A DNA stretch of 64,000 bases from Heliocidaris tuberculata (GCA_025618425.1 CM046833.1:32373747-32437746); one strand, 5' to 3'. Shown: positions 12,781 through 24,888, counted from the stretch's first letter. Numbers and translations are program-made. The notes: generated by a model from the letters alone, not told the origin.

Positions 12781-14659
12781 AGATAAAGTTGAGTTCTGGC
12801 CATGGGATTACATTTTGACAGAAACTGTCTCAAAGCAAATTGTTCAAGGTTGATTATGTCTATACAGTGTGTCCCAGAAAAAACGAAACCGAGATGTATC
12901 GATGAATTATTATATTTTAATCATAATTATGATCAATAATCAATACATATTTTTAAAGCTTAGTCCCTCTTCTTTCATCACGTACTAATTCTATGACACT
13001 TGCTTCACGCATGAGTGAATGAGAACAATATGAAACAGGGCTTCCAAAAAGTCCACTGCACAACGATACCTAGAATTCCAAGTAATATATTAGAAAACAT
13101 ATTTATCATTGCAATATGAAATTAATACTCCTTAATAGATAATTTTCTTCTCTTTAATTTGACACCTCAATGGATAAAAATGAGCCAGGAATGAGTAAGT
13201 TCTGTTTGTTTAAAGTGATGCTTGCATTTCCATAATGAATGAATTCGTTTGTACTCGCTGCCTGCCATAGCAGTGAACAAAGAAGACAAAAGACTGCATG
13301 CGTGGTTGATCGTCAACAAAATGGAGCGGTCAGTATAAAACGTCTCCAAAATGATAAACGCTCATTGATCATGAAGAAGGTCTTCATTTATGAATGACAT
13401 TCATGGAAAATAAAGTTATTTTGTACTGAGAGTGTTGACGGGTATGCCGAGTTTACGACTTATTAATTAGATAAACAAACAGCCATAACATCAACACACA
13501 CACACTCACACACACCTACAAATATACGGAGGGAGAGAATGGAAGTGTACATGAGGGATGAAGAGTTTTTAGTGTTCCGAGTGGTGTAGGGGATGGAAGT
13601 GGAAATAAGTGAGGGAGGGATAGCTGGTTTGATCATGCAAGTTAAACGATTATGCAGTGGTGTTTGCTTAAATCTAACTAAAGATCATTGGACCATACAC
13701 AAACATCCTCTCTCTCTCTCTAACACACATCCACACACGCACAACCACACCCACACCCACACACACACACACTGCACACATAAAGTGGGAGAGGAAAAGA
13801 GAGGGGGAACTTGGGGGAGTGTAGGGTTTGAGGTTCCGGGAAAGATTGGCATGATGGGGGGGGGGGGGGGGGGGGGGGGGGGGGTGGTGGTAATAATAGG
13901 CAATGAGGATGAGGAGGGTGGGATAGTATTGGTTTCTACTCGAAAGCTTTTAGACCATCCATGACTTTCTCCGCATCCATTCATGCGGAAAACCGATGCG
14001 GAGTTATGGAACAAAGGATTTTTAAAGATCATCGAAATGCAATCAATATTTAAATTCTAGTTATCTCTGTCATCCGTTGGTCATTTTTCAAGATTAAGGT
14101 GTCAAACGAAAGGGCGGAAAATGAATTTTTTAGACATGTGATTATCTTTTTAAAATTCAAACATCGTTGGCCAAATGAATTTTTGACATCCCAACTTCAC
14201 ATTGTTATTATTCACTCATGCGTGAAATATGTATCATATGAGTGGTATCGCAGGAAAGAAGAGACTCTAAGCTTTACAAATATGTGCCACTTATTAATCA
14301 TAATTGTGATAAAGATATGATTATGCATCGATCAATCTCGGTTTCGTTTTTTCTGGGACACACTGTATAAGAATTGGTGTATACTGTGAGGTTTTGGAAT
14401 CATCAAAATGATAAGAAATTTAGCCAATCGCGCTGAAAGGTGCATGCACTGCACATAGAAATGGGTATATGGGACTGCATACACATGTAGTATGAATGTT
14501 CGGCCCAAACACTTCAGCTATTTCTCGTCATATTTCGAATATGAGAGCATCTGAGGAGCAATGCTTTTCAGAGGACATTTCTACTATGATGTTCTTCCTA
14601 ACTCTCAAACATGTTGCTCAAAATTTATTTTTCACCTTTCCCAGAACTCAACCTTCTCT
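12781..14659 (+). mobile_element. REP-A copy interrupted by a 1.5-kb element
   Basis: TTAA at 12777-12780 and 14660-14663 flank a REP-A unit that begins AGATAAAGTTGAGTTCTGGC and ends CAGAACTCAACCTTCTCT. The unit is split after position 12862 and resumes at 14366 (AAGAATTGGTGTATACTGTGAGG), exactly where another element is inserted. Confidence 0.78.
12865..14365. mobile_element. TA-flanked element with long TIRs (1501 bp)
   Basis: Each end starts CAGTGTGTCCCAGAAAAAAC reading inward, and similarity between the two ends continues for about 170 bp (shared TCGATG, AATTATGAT, TAAAGCTTAG, TTTCACGCATGAGTGAAT-like words). A TA dinucleotide is duplicated on both sides (12863-12864 and 14366-14367). This combination fits the Tc1/mariner superfamily. 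The interior holds CA repeats and a run of 29 G near 13856-13884 and no recognisable transposase, so it is non-autonomous. Confidence 0.82.
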
Positions 14660-14745
14660 TTAAAGCTGTTGAAATTTCTTCCAAGTTGATTTCTTGAAAG
14701 TCTTTGTGATCATCTCAATCTTGTTCCTACTGCTTCAGAGCACAA

Positions 14746-14801
14746 GTCATACTCCTGTCTGTCATACTCCTGTCTGTCATACTCCTGTCTGTCATACTCC
14801 A
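14746..14801. repeat. 15-bp tandem repeat
   Basis: The unit GTCATACTCCTGTCT is repeated about 3.7 times with almost no divergence, directly against the left end of the next MITE. Confidence 0.9.
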
Positions 14802-14804
14802 GTA

Positions 14805-14971
14805 CAGTAAAACCTGTATATAAAGACCACTTAAGGGAGACAAGAAAAGTGTTTTTTTTTTGTACAGGTTCCTTTAATACCGGTACGTGTTTCAATGAGA
14901 GACACTTTTCAAGGGGAAAGAAAAAAATTGTGGTCTTTAAAGACAGGTGGGCGCTAAAGAAGGTTTGACTG
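14805..14971. mobile_element. CAGTCAAACC-type MITE, copy 1
   Basis: The ends CAGTAAAACCTGTATA and AAGGTTTGACTG are flanked by TA on both sides. Internal TAAAGACCAC and GTGGTCTTTAAAGAC are complementary. It is likely a Tc1/mariner-type MITE. Confidence 0.72.
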
Positions 14972-15204
14972 TATAAGTGTACTAGCGCTCGAAATGTTTT
15001 TTTTGGGGGGGAGCGTGGGGTGATTTTGCTCCTGAAGCTATTGTAATAGCCCTCTGAGGAGCTCCTGTGCTTTTCTTTCTTTAGGAGATGTCTTTTCCGT
15101 CTTTTGAACAAAATAATATATTCATGGAAATTTGATAAGAGCCCTCAGAGAGGAGGAAAAAGTAGTTTGAGGGGTTTTAGAGTACCTATCAAGTAACTTG
15201 CATG

Positions 15205-15360
15205 TACTACTGTAAAAAAAAAAAAACACTATAAAAACTACTCAAGGGAGAGAAGAAATGTGGTCTTTATGTACAGGTTTCAATGAGAAACACTTTTTAA
15301 GGAAAACAAAACATATGTGGTGATCATTAAAACATACAGGTGATCATTAAAGCAGTTTTC
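15205..15360. repeat. CAGTCAAACC-type MITE, decayed copy
   Basis: It shares ACTCAAGGGAGAGAAGAAA, GTGGTCTTTATGTACAGG and CAATGAGAAACACTTTT with the copy at 19961-20150, but the terminal CAGT ends are not recognisable. Confidence 0.55.
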
Positions 15361-16111
15361 ATGACAGGTACCTCATCAGCATTCATCTCTTTGTAACATT
15401 CATTCAGTTAGAGACTCCTATTCTATTTTTTTTTTTTTTTTTTCATCTTTAACTCATCAGTTCTCCAAAAACTTTTCATCAGATTTACTCACAGAATTAC
15501 CATTTGCTAGAAGTGTATCTTGTTATTTGCTTAATCATTTTCTAATTCTATGTTTGATATTGAATAACTCTGATACATGTATGATGAAGGTAATATACAT
15601 GTAGCCTATCCTTTCATACGAATGACTCTGTTTTAATAACCTGCATATACGTAAGTGTAGGAAGTCTTTCACATTCTTGAAGAAAAAGAAATTGTGTGAC
15701 AGATATTATCAAGGTTCTCCACTAGCGGTTTTACCCGGGGCTCCGCCCGGGTAAAATTTGAAAAACCAGTTTAGCGCCCAGACAAAATTTCCCCGCCCGG
15801 ACAAAAACTTGACGCGCCCGGATATGAAAATTGACATATTTTCACGCACTGACAAGACAGCATCAAGACCGCGCGGCATTGCGCAATCAAGCATCGACTT
15901 AAAATAAAAACTTTACTCGCATGATCATGTCGGAAACCCGCACGAACGCATTATCTCTTTGCATGAACCACGTCGAATTCTCATTGCGATCACGGCCACC
16001 TTCTCTGGATCTCGATCGCAACGAGTTCTGTCTGTACTGTGGGACTCGATTTTAAGGCGCGCGAGAGCGATCGCGCGCTGCTGCGCGCCCAATTCAGGTA
16101 GCGCGATTTAT

Positions 16112-16525
16112 CGTAGTAGGTCCCACATGTGTTAATTGGTGTTTGCAGAGCAATGAAAGTGTAGCGGTTTTCCGAGCTGAATCCTGTTTTTTTTTAGGTT
16201 AATTTTGATTTTGAGTATTTTTATTTACGGTATACAATGATACAAATGATTTATGTGGGGTTTATTTGCCTGAATTTCCCCTGTATTTAATGCAAAACAA
16301 GTTCAAAACGAGCATCAAGTTCGTCATAATACTGACTCACCGTAGTATAGCCCACATATGTTAATTGGTGTTTGCAGAGCAATGAAAGTGTAGCGGTTTT
16401 CTGAGCTGAATCCTGATTTTTGAGGTTAATACTAATTTTGAGAAGTGTTATTCAAAGTGAACAATGATACAAATTATTTATGTGGGGTTTATTTGCCTGA
16501 ATTTCCCCTGTATTTAATGTAAAAT
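16112..16525 (+). repeat. Direct duplication inside the hAT-like relic
   Basis: The segment beginning CACATGTGTTAATTGGTG and running to CCTGTATTTAATG recurs once. Copies lie at about 16112-16298 and 16341-16525 and differ mainly in the middle (TTTTTTTTT versus TTTTTGAGG). Confidence 0.82.
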
Positions 16526-17295
16526 ATCGTTATTTTTACGTTAGTGCAAGGCATTGTGTGAGTGTGACTGTGATGATCAAGCTGCTGTGACTCTATCTTG
16601 AGGGTTAGGGTAGAGAAACAAGTGTTGATGTAGTTATGGTATATGATAACTGATTTATAATATATCGCTTTGAATGGCATAGCGTATAAATTTAGTCCTG
16701 ATTTATTGATTATTTATTATTATTTTTATGATAATGTAGATGTTTTTAAACAAACTGCACTGTAGGCTATTCCTATTTTTTATTGCATTTATCTAAGTTG
16801 ATTTAGGCATTTTTGTTCTGATATTCATCAAAACACCCCCCTCAAAAAAACGAACAAGAACAACAACAAACAAAAAAACGAAAACACATGCTCAAACCCA
16901 CACTCATACACTGTTAAAAGCAATCACTGAGCCAACAGAGCCCTCTGAAAAAAAAAAGAAAATTAAAGGCCCTTTTTAAATCATTTTAATTTATTTTGAT
17001 TTTATTTAAATATTCAAGTAATATTTTTTTTTACTCCTAAAAACATTTCCCTGGAATAAAAAAAAGTTTGTCACCTTTGGTTGTAACTTAGTATGTGTAT
17101 TTCCTCCATGAATTTTGCTAATTTGACAAAAAGCTCCCCTTGTATGTCGAAGAAGAGCTTTTTGCAGTGCTCCCCTACCGCTCTCCTTAAAAGTTCTAGG
17201 AGAGCTTTTTATTGCTCCCCTCATGATTATAAAACTGAGTCCCTGTATAAAAAAATAAATGCACGTGCGCCGCCCACTCATTTGATGAATCAAAA

Positions 17296-17415
17296 ATGTT
17301 GTCTCGATCCCTGTCGATATTGAATTTCTTCTCAAAAGTTTGTGATGCTAACGAAGCAGAAGCTGCTGCGGCAGGCGATGAAGCCACTGAGGAATCTCGA
17401 CGCAGTGCACTATAA
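17296..17415 (+). pseudogene. Short ORF, possible N-terminus of a transposon protein
   Basis: An ATG-initiated frame of 39 codons starts MLSRSLSILNFFSKVCDANE and continues with an Ala-rich and then acidic stretch before TAA. A short basic start, an SILNFFSK-like element and an acidic Ala-rich linker resemble N-termini of hAT-related proteins that begin with an 'SIxxFF' motif; this is a weak family impression, not a domain match. It lies inside the element with hAT-like ends and nothing downstream continues it. It may be a chance ORF. The minus-strand reading of the same bases looks less protein-like. Confidence 0.3.
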
Positions 17416-18344
17416 TACGTATGCCGTCACGAAACCGCAAATTTGACGCCGTCGCGAAACCGCAAATTTGACTTCGGAGGCCGACGAACACAAGAGCCCC
17501 CGGACAAAATACAGACCAGTGGAGAACCCTGATTATACGTTAGCAAAAAATCATCTTGAATATAGGTTATATTATTAATAGTCTTTAGTGAAAAAAGTAC
17601 ACAGCATTGCAAAGCTATTTTGCTTTAGAAAAAGAATTCTGAAAAAGAAAAGAGTCTTGCAAAAAAAAGTTGTAAATTGATCAATTAAAAAAAAATAGTA
17701 AAATACAGTCAAATGCAATAGAAATTCACTGCAAAGAAAAGATACTTTTATGCTGTTAGAAAAGCCCAAAAGAGCGTTGTTGTAAGCACAAAAGTATTAA
17801 ACTACATGTATGAGTCTTATTTGATATTAATTTGGAATGAAATAATTGTCAATATAATGCCATTGTTCTGTCCTATCCATTGTTTAGTTTTCTTAACTCA
17901 ATTAATTCTGCATGTTCTCCTTAACAATAATGAGATATTCTCTTAACATTGATTTTTTTGTTTCCTCTTCTATGTAATGTTTTTCTGAAATTTTTGTTAA
18001 AAGTATGTTTAACTTTCAAGTGTTCTTTTATTATGTAACTTGTCTTTTTGTGTTCCTTGATTTGGATAGACTTTCAAGTTCTATTGGTCACACTTTTGTT
18101 CAAATGTACTTGCTCCACCAATTATCAGCCTGTTAAAATCCATTGCATACTATCTTTTGTGAAATTATTATCTTTATCCTCAATACGTTAGCTCCTTTTT
18201 TTAAAATCAACTTTTCTTCATTGTCTTTTAAAAATTTGCATTCTGTGCAGTTTCAGCTTTCAAGCCCTCTTTACCTGTTGTAAATGTTCACTTCCGTAAG
18301 TTCTATTTTCACTCTTGATATTGTTTCATTGCATGATCCTAATA

Positions 18345-18963
18345 CTAGGTGTAAAAAAAAAAAATTTGACACTTGTGATCATTGATAACTCAAAAATTAT
18401 ACCTCGTATCAGACTGAGGTTTTTACATTGTAAATTTGAAAGATTTTTAAAAATTTGGGAACAAGTTTTATGACATTTCTCTGAATACTTTACTTAAAAT
18501 ATTGCTCTGAATATGTACATTGTAATTAGATTTTTCCTTTTTTGAAAAATCAAGGCCACAAAATCTGTGTGTATAAGTAATCAATTCAGCATACAACAAT
18601 TGCCATTGTGCATTGCAGCTGAAATTCTAGAACACCTTTTTAACTCAGAGTCATAAATCATTAATGACACTGGACAGCAAAAGATTGGCAGAAATGAAAG
18701 CTGCAACACACAGTGGCAATTGCTGTATGCTGAATTGATTACTGATACACACAGATTTTGTTGCCTTGATTTTTTAAAAATTGAAAAATCTATTTAAATA
18801 TTCAGAGCAATATTTCAAGAAAAGTGTTCAGAAAAATGTAATAAGACTTGCTCCCAATAAATTTTACACCCTTGAACTTTACAATGTAAAATATTCAGTC
18901 TGATATGAGGTATTATTTTTTAGTTAACGATCATACGTGTCCACTGTTTTTTTTAACACCTAG
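18345..18963. mobile_element. TA-flanked foldback element (619 bp)
   Basis: The ends CTAGGTGTAAAAA and TTTTTAACACCTAG are flanked by TA. The arms are about 270 bp each: ATACCTCGTATCAGACTGAG pairs with CAGTCTGATATGAGGTAT, and GTATAAGTAATCAATTCAGC pairs with GCTGAATTGATTACTGATAC. There is no coding capacity. Confidence 0.82.
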
Positions 18964-19721
18964 TATATGACCTTCGAAAATGTGCATGTTCATAAAATAT
19001 CTCTGTATGCTGAAATGTCAAATGTGCCATATATCATTTGTAAATTTTAATGTTTGGGTGTTTCCTGATTATATATATTTCCATGAAGTCATGCTTGTAT
19101 TTTAAATATTGTACATTTCAGATGGATTTATATTGGAATGTAGTATGACAAATATGCACTAGAGACATTCAGCACCTTCTTATAAAATGCATGTGCATAT
19201 AGATGTATGTGATATACTAATAAGGCGCATAGATAATTAGGTATTAATTATTATGCGCTATATAAATTGAATGTTATTGTTAGCATTGTTATTACTAATG
19301 TATATAATATACAGTCTATGCATCATAACTTTGGGTTTACTCTGATAACGATACATCATAGAGAAGTAATAATTAATAGTATAATTGCAGGTATGTATTA
19401 GTCGGCAAGTACACTTTATTCGAAATCATTGTGTCTTGAGAGAAGCCTAACCCATTTTTCCAACTGGTCTATAGTACAGGGCCTATGGTAGTGTCAGTTC
19501 AGACCCTCTCTTGCATGTTTAGACTAAGGGTTTGTGCCTGCAAAAGTCCCTCCACATCTTTCAGATGGGGAGGGACTTTCGCATTCAATTGTCTTCTATT
19601 CCCAATATGACAATATATATGTACTGTCAATATACTCAAATGAATGGAGATAGTGTACATAATGCTTTCTTGTAGTTATGTAAAGACATCTGAAAAATAT
19701 GACATCATAGAGGATATATCA

Positions 19722-19800
19722 TCTGTTTGGAGCCAGAAGGGCTTCAACTCTATGTCACTGTATAGAATGAGTTAACGCCCTTCTGGCAACAAACAGACAA
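19722..19800. repeat. Hairpin element copy 3
   Basis: The arms TCTGTTTGGAGCCAGAAGG and CCTTCTGGCAACAAACAGA surround a longer, more diverged loop. A decayed half-copy (GTCTGCTTAGAGCCAGATGA) follows at about 19890. Confidence 0.82.
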
Positions 19801-19960
19801 TTATGCTAAATGAGATGCACAACTACAATTTTGAAGGAATCAAATGAATGCTTGTGCATTGTTTGTACATAAATTGTATTCATAGACGTCGTCTGCTTAG
19901 AGCCAGATGAGTATTTGTTCATCTTTTTTATACAAAATATGAGCCATTCTAGCTCTGGTA

Positions 19961-20150
19961 CAGTCAAACCTGTATATGAAGACCGCTCAAGGGAGACAAG
20001 AAAAGCAGTCTTTATGAGAAGGTGGTCTTTACTTGCAGGTTCCTTTAATACAGGATTCAATGAGAAACACTTTCAAGGTGGTGGGGGCATTGTGGTCTTT
20101 ATAGCCATGTGGTCTTTCTATACAGGTTGTTACTAAAGCAGGTTTGACTG
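19961..20150. mobile_element. CAGTCAAACC-type MITE, best copy
   Basis: It begins CAGTCAAACCTGTATA and ends GCAGGTTTGACTG, with TA duplicated on both sides (19959-19960 and 20151-20152). It is related to the copies at 14805, 15205 and 42024. Confidence 0.8.
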
Positions 20151-20639
20151 TATCAAAGGGTAAAGGGGAGTGTAAGGAAAATTTAAAATGGAGACAGAAA
20201 GGTCAATGTATATACATTTTATAGCTGGTTTTTTTCAAAACAAAAATATGTTACTATCATTTTTAATGGACTCTAGCACTGTAACTTCATTCTGAAAGAA
20301 AAGTACATGTGCATATTCCAGGCTTGATCTCAAAACTAGATTTCTAATAATTTTCAAGTTAGCTACTTCTCTTCCCTTCTATATAGTCGTATGGGGTCAA
20401 TTTGGGGAAATGGTTAATGTGGTTACTTGACATTATTTTACTAAAATTGTTCTACTTTGAATTGATAATGAGGTATGATACTTTCACACTGATGTCATTC
20501 AAAACCCCAAAGTGTTATTTTCAGATAATGCACAGTTGAAATTCCATACTGAATAAAACCTTTTATAATGCATTGATGTCTGAAACAAAACTGTTATTTT
20601 CTTCTCTTGCTCCTCTTAATGCTCAATTTCTTCTGAACA

Positions 20640-22074
20640 CCCTCCCTTCCTCTCCCATTCTCTCTTTCTCTGTCTGTCTCTCTCTCTCTCTCTCTCATCC
20701 TCTTTCTCCCCCTCTTTCTCCCCATTTCCAACTATCTTTATTTCATTTTGTTCATGTGTGTTGCCAGTCTGTCTGTTCTCTCTTCTTTATGCTATTCCCC
20801 CTTTTTTCTGAAGTACTATTGCCTGTATCCTCTATTCCTAACCTTGTTTACCATCATCCTCTCATTACCTCTATTTATGCTTATCTTCACATATTTAATC
20901 TCTGGTGCTATTCTCCTTTATCCCCCTTTGTTTTCTCACCCACATCCCCTGTTTTGTCCACTCTTGATTCTTCTCCATCCTCCCATTTTTTTTTTTTCAT
21001 CTCCCGTTACATTACGTACATATGAGAAAAGTTACAGTATTTCCTCTGTTTGTTTTCATAAAATCATTGAAAGAAAATGCCACTTATTTTGGGTGTAGTG
21101 GTGTATATTATTATTCAACTGCTATTTGCAGCTGCAATACATGAATGGGATTCCCCACCTGCTTTTTGTCTGTGACCTCTGTCCCCCCCCCCCCCCCCCC
21201 CTCCCATCTCTCACTCTTGTTCTATCCCCCCTCTTTTTCTTTTTCTTTCCCTCTCAATCTCACCATCTTTCCCTCTCTCTCTCTCTCTCTCTCTCTCTTT
21301 TTCTTTTTCCAGCTTGCCCTTTCCCTTCCTCTCATTATCTCTGGCTGCATTTAATCATCAATGACAGTTGAGAAGGTCCCACAAGGACATTATGTTTTTG
21401 ACCAAAACTGTTTCATTCTCTTTGTTTTTCTTACTGAAACGTTCCATGTCTTTTCATATCAAGTTCACAAGTTTCAACTTTTCCCAATCCTGGCAGGTAA
21501 TTTCAACCATACACGGTCATGTGACTTTCATTCAAGTCATGTTGCACGAAACTTTGTAGAACACTTGACCTCTGGCCTTCATGTGACAAAGGTCGTGTAT
21601 CTGTGAATTTTAGAAAGGAATGTAAGAATAGTGTATAATCATGCAGAATGTGTCATTTTGTTACCTTTCATGGAAAGCTGCTTACCCCTCTATCGCTCTC
21701 CCTCCTCCCCCCCCCCTCTCTCTCTCTCTCCCTCTCCTCTCCCCCCCCCCCCCCCCTCTCTCTCTCCCTCTCCCCTTCCCCTCTCTCTTTCTTTTGTGTT
21801 ACCCATTGGTTACGGTATGTTTCTTTCCCTTTGCATGTCACCCTGCTTTCTTCAACCCCCCCCCCCTCCATATCGTTCCCTCTCAGCTCTCTCTCCCTCT
21901 CTCTCTCATTACCCATTGGTGATGTTTCTTTCCCTCTGCATGTGACCGTTTTCATCACCTCCTCCCCCCCCCCCCCCCTCCCCTCCATATCTTTCCCACT
22001 CACTTCTCTTTCTCTCTCTCTTTCTATATATATCTCTCTCTCTCTTTCTATATATCTCTCTCTCACTCTCTATT

Positions 22075-22136
<62 letters not shown>

Positions 22137-22140
22137 ACCC
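20640..22140. repeat. Series of polypyrimidine (CT)n/(C)n tracts
   Basis: CT repeats and C-runs occupy about 20640-20720, 21180-21300, 21700-21790, 21855-21910 and 21960-22140. The strong strand asymmetry could form triplex DNA. ORFs here are Ser/Leu/Pro strings caused by CT reading frames. Confidence 0.9.
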
Positions 22141-22799
22141 CTCCCCTATTGCTTCTCTCTCATATCTTACTCTTTTATGTAATTTAGTTTAATGATTTTG
22201 CTTATTTTATATACCTAAGCCTGATAGTAGGACTTTAAGTGTGTTCACTTTATTCATCTCCTCCCCCCCCCCCCATAAAAAAAAAAATCCTTTATAGTTA
22301 TTTATAGTTGTATTTTTAGATAAGATTTTTTAAATGTCTATTATTTACTTTCAGTGCAACACATAGGAGTCATTTTTTTATAAACTCAATTATTTTCTGG
22401 TGTTACATGCAAAATATTGGTATAATTTTGTTTTAATGCCTTTCCTATTTATGTTATTTTCTGGCTTTATTATTTGGTAGAGTCCCATCAACCTATCCTC
22501 TAACAGCATCTCAGTAAAATTAGATTTCGTATAGGCTAACTCAGTAGAACTACTATTTTAGAGAAAGACTGACACACAGACAAAGAAACAGGGACAAGAG
22601 AGAGACAGAGAAAGGGGGAAACTGATTTCTTTTAGAAGCTGATGAGGGATAGTGATTTCTTTTATTTGCAGGGATAAATCAGACTCCTCGTAGCTCTCTC
22701 TCTGATTTCAGTTTCCCTCTTTCTCATTTTCATTTTCATTCAATCAGTAATACATGATCCATTTTACAATGTGCATATTTGCAAAGATACAAACTATAA

Positions 22800-22880
22800 A
22801 TAATAACTGTTTTTTTATATAGCGCCTTTCCAATTATTAAAGTAACTGATCAAAGCGCTTTACAAACTAACAATAACATC
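22800..22880 (+). repeat. Dispersed TATATAGCGCCTTTCC-type repeat
   Basis: TATATAGCGCCTTTCCAAT followed by CAAAGCGCTTTACAAAC. Shorter relatives occur at about 10260 (TATATAGTGCCTTTTCC) and 11990 (TATAGAGCATTTC ... TGTGCTTTACAATG). Confidence 0.6.
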
Positions 22881-23263
22881 AACAAAATACCATTTTCAGC
22901 AACTTTCTGTTCTGAGCCAAAAGCCTTGGTTTTTAGGCTGCAAGATATCACATTAAAACCTGCGACGATTAATCAAGTGATGTAATTATCATAATTAATT
23001 TTAAAATGTTAGTGTACATGTCTGTCTTAATACAGATAATCCGAAAAGTTTAAATACACCTGGAAGAAAAACAGTTTACCTTACATCCACTCATTCCTAT
23101 TATACATAATGTACATGTATGTCTCAGAGTGATTTTATTTGATGCATATAGCCTATTTTATACAATTTGGCAGATACCAAACTTGTCTGTCTCCTGAGGT
23201 GAAAAGTTTGAAGGAACGAGTAAAGTTGAAAATGTATATTGTTTTTTCTACCAGGTGTATGTT

Positions 23264-23596
23264 AACCCTCTCAGGACAGGAATAATTTAAGGGCTAAAAT
23301 GATGACATTTTGTTCTTCAAATTGGCAACAATAGTATTTCTCATTTAGTGCTACATGGTTCTAATAAGGTGTAATGTCTTTGAAAAAAATATTCATGGTG
23401 AGGAATTTTGTCAAAAAGTTGAAAATATTACCAATTTCATTAAAAAACAATGACTTTGAACCTCTTAATGTTTTTTTCAATTCAAGGATTTTAAAGCTTA
23501 TTCTTGTTTTAAAAATTCCTGGCATCAAACGCAATATGGTCATGCAACAAAAATGGACAGAGTGTGTGCAGAAATTTTTGCTCTTTCTACTCATGT
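23264..23596 (+). repeat. 340-bp dispersed repeat, copy 2
   Basis: This is the second copy of the repeat at 12271-12603, in the same orientation and in the same intron about 11 kb away. The shared reading MQQKWTECVQKFLLFLL reflects DNA repetition; the surrounding frame is not conserved. Confidence 0.75.
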
Positions 23597-24771
23597 ATCT
23601 GGTATATTTTTTTGAGCTCTGAATCAAAAGTTATTGAACCAAACCACAAAATGTTGTTGATTTCTCAAAAGGGTTAATTTAGTGCCCACCTGTATTACAC
23701 AGACGTGATATTGAATACAGTCCTACAGAAAAGCATTCATCCATAATCTCTATTCAGAATGGTTACTATTCATATGCTGCCAAAAATAGCACCATGCCTT
23801 GGTGTGTCATCTGCTCAGGAGTACATGTATATATGTGATCATATCCAGTGTGCGTGTGAGCTTTCAGTTCTGGATGCGTTTTATGGGGTCATGTTCTTTA
23901 GATCATGTGAATGGTATTTTACGAGGTTTCATACTACGCAGAAGTATTGCCATAAGTCCTATGGCAAGCCAATTGATCCCTAAGGCAAAATCCTAATTGA
24001 ATGTGAATGAAACAATTTACTTACACTAATTTGAAAATGGAATAACATTGTATCATATAACATATTGAAAGCCTCTTTCTTTTATTGATGTCGGTGTAAA
24101 TATTTTATTGACGGGAAAGTCATATGAGAAATATTCAAGCATAATTAATTATCAATAAATGCAAGAACAGTTAGCTACATGTAACTCTTATTCATCTCTA
24201 GAATTGCCAAGTGAATTAATTATGGCTTGAAACTCATCATAATGATGTTTCAAATTTCATATTTTGGAAACATATTAAATTCAATTCTGTTTTTCTAAAA
24301 TAAGCCTTTTGTACTGATTTTCTGGTAAATTACAGTTAAAAAATAAATGTAAAATGAAGCTATAAGGAGAAATTGTGGAGTACATTGTGCTATATATGCT
24401 GAATGTTTTCAGTGATCCAACAGTTCATGAACCCCCAGTCATAGAGACATGGAATGCATCGCACAGCTGAATGTGACCCCGAGGCTTGCTATTGATTCAA
24501 AGAGATTTATCATTATCGATTCTCTGCTTAAAATGCTCTTGAGAGTACCCTATTTGTGCCCAGTACCCTGGCTCATATTTATGCTGAGCAGTTCAGGAGC
24601 ATGATAACCATAAATGTACAACTGTAAGATACCTGACATGCATTTTGACAGAGCTCATCGACAACACCAAAAAAAATCTGTAAGCGTTGTCAACAGATTT
24701 CTGTGAGCATGTAATACCGGACACATTGCTGTAATAAGTGTATGGTTAGCATCGATCTTTTTTTTTATTGT

Positions 24772-24888
24772 GGGGGGGGGGGGGGATTCTCAAACAACAG
24801 AATAATAATGATTTGCATTTTGAAGATTGTACAGCAACCGATGGTAGAGGCTGGTCACATCAACGTTCCCCCCCCCCCCCCCCCCCCA
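24772..24888. repeat. G-run and C-run pair able to fold back
   Basis: About 13 G at 24772-24784 and about 18 C at 24870-24887, separated by about 85 bp. They could pair in single-stranded DNA or RNA. Confidence 0.85.

Larger units (their letters stand above)
15710..17531. mobile_element. hAT-like relic with CARGGTTCTCCACTRG ends (1.8 kb)
   Basis: The left end CAAGGTTCTCCACTAG and the reverse complement of the right end, CAGGGTTCTCCACTGG, match at 14 of 16 positions. ATTAT flanks both sides (15705-15709 and 17532-17536). The CAGGGTTC start is typical of hAT transposons, although the classic hAT duplication is 8 bp. The interior is unusually GC-rich near 16050-16110, contains a direct duplication (16112-16525), and carries a 39-codon ORF near the right end. 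No catalytic domain is visible. Confidence 0.62.

Noticed and set aside
13593..14032. Overlapping ORFs on both strands (123 and 115 codons)
   Set aside because: They consist of CA repeats and a long G run inside the TA-flanked element and have no transposase motifs.
14710..15111. 133-codon minus-strand ORF with EYDRQEYDRQ repeat
   Set aside because: It spans the 15-bp tandem repeat and a MITE. Its KTAFLVSLERSSYTGLTV-like segment recurs at 19806-20060 because both are copies of the same MITE.
17006..17335. 109-codon minus-strand ORF in the hAT-like element
   Set aside because: It is a Lys/Phe-rich reading of A/T runs without a transposase motif. The + strand 39-codon ORF is a better candidate, though also weak.
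21648..22187. 179-codon ORF and overlapping ORFs rich in Ser, Leu, Pro
   Set aside because: They are readings of CT and C runs; several frames on both strands are open at once and there is no splice or start context.
22560..22625. GACA/GAGA-rich stretch as a regulatory GAGA array
   Set aside because: It is short, irregular and not distinguishable from the many purine-rich simple repeats nearby.
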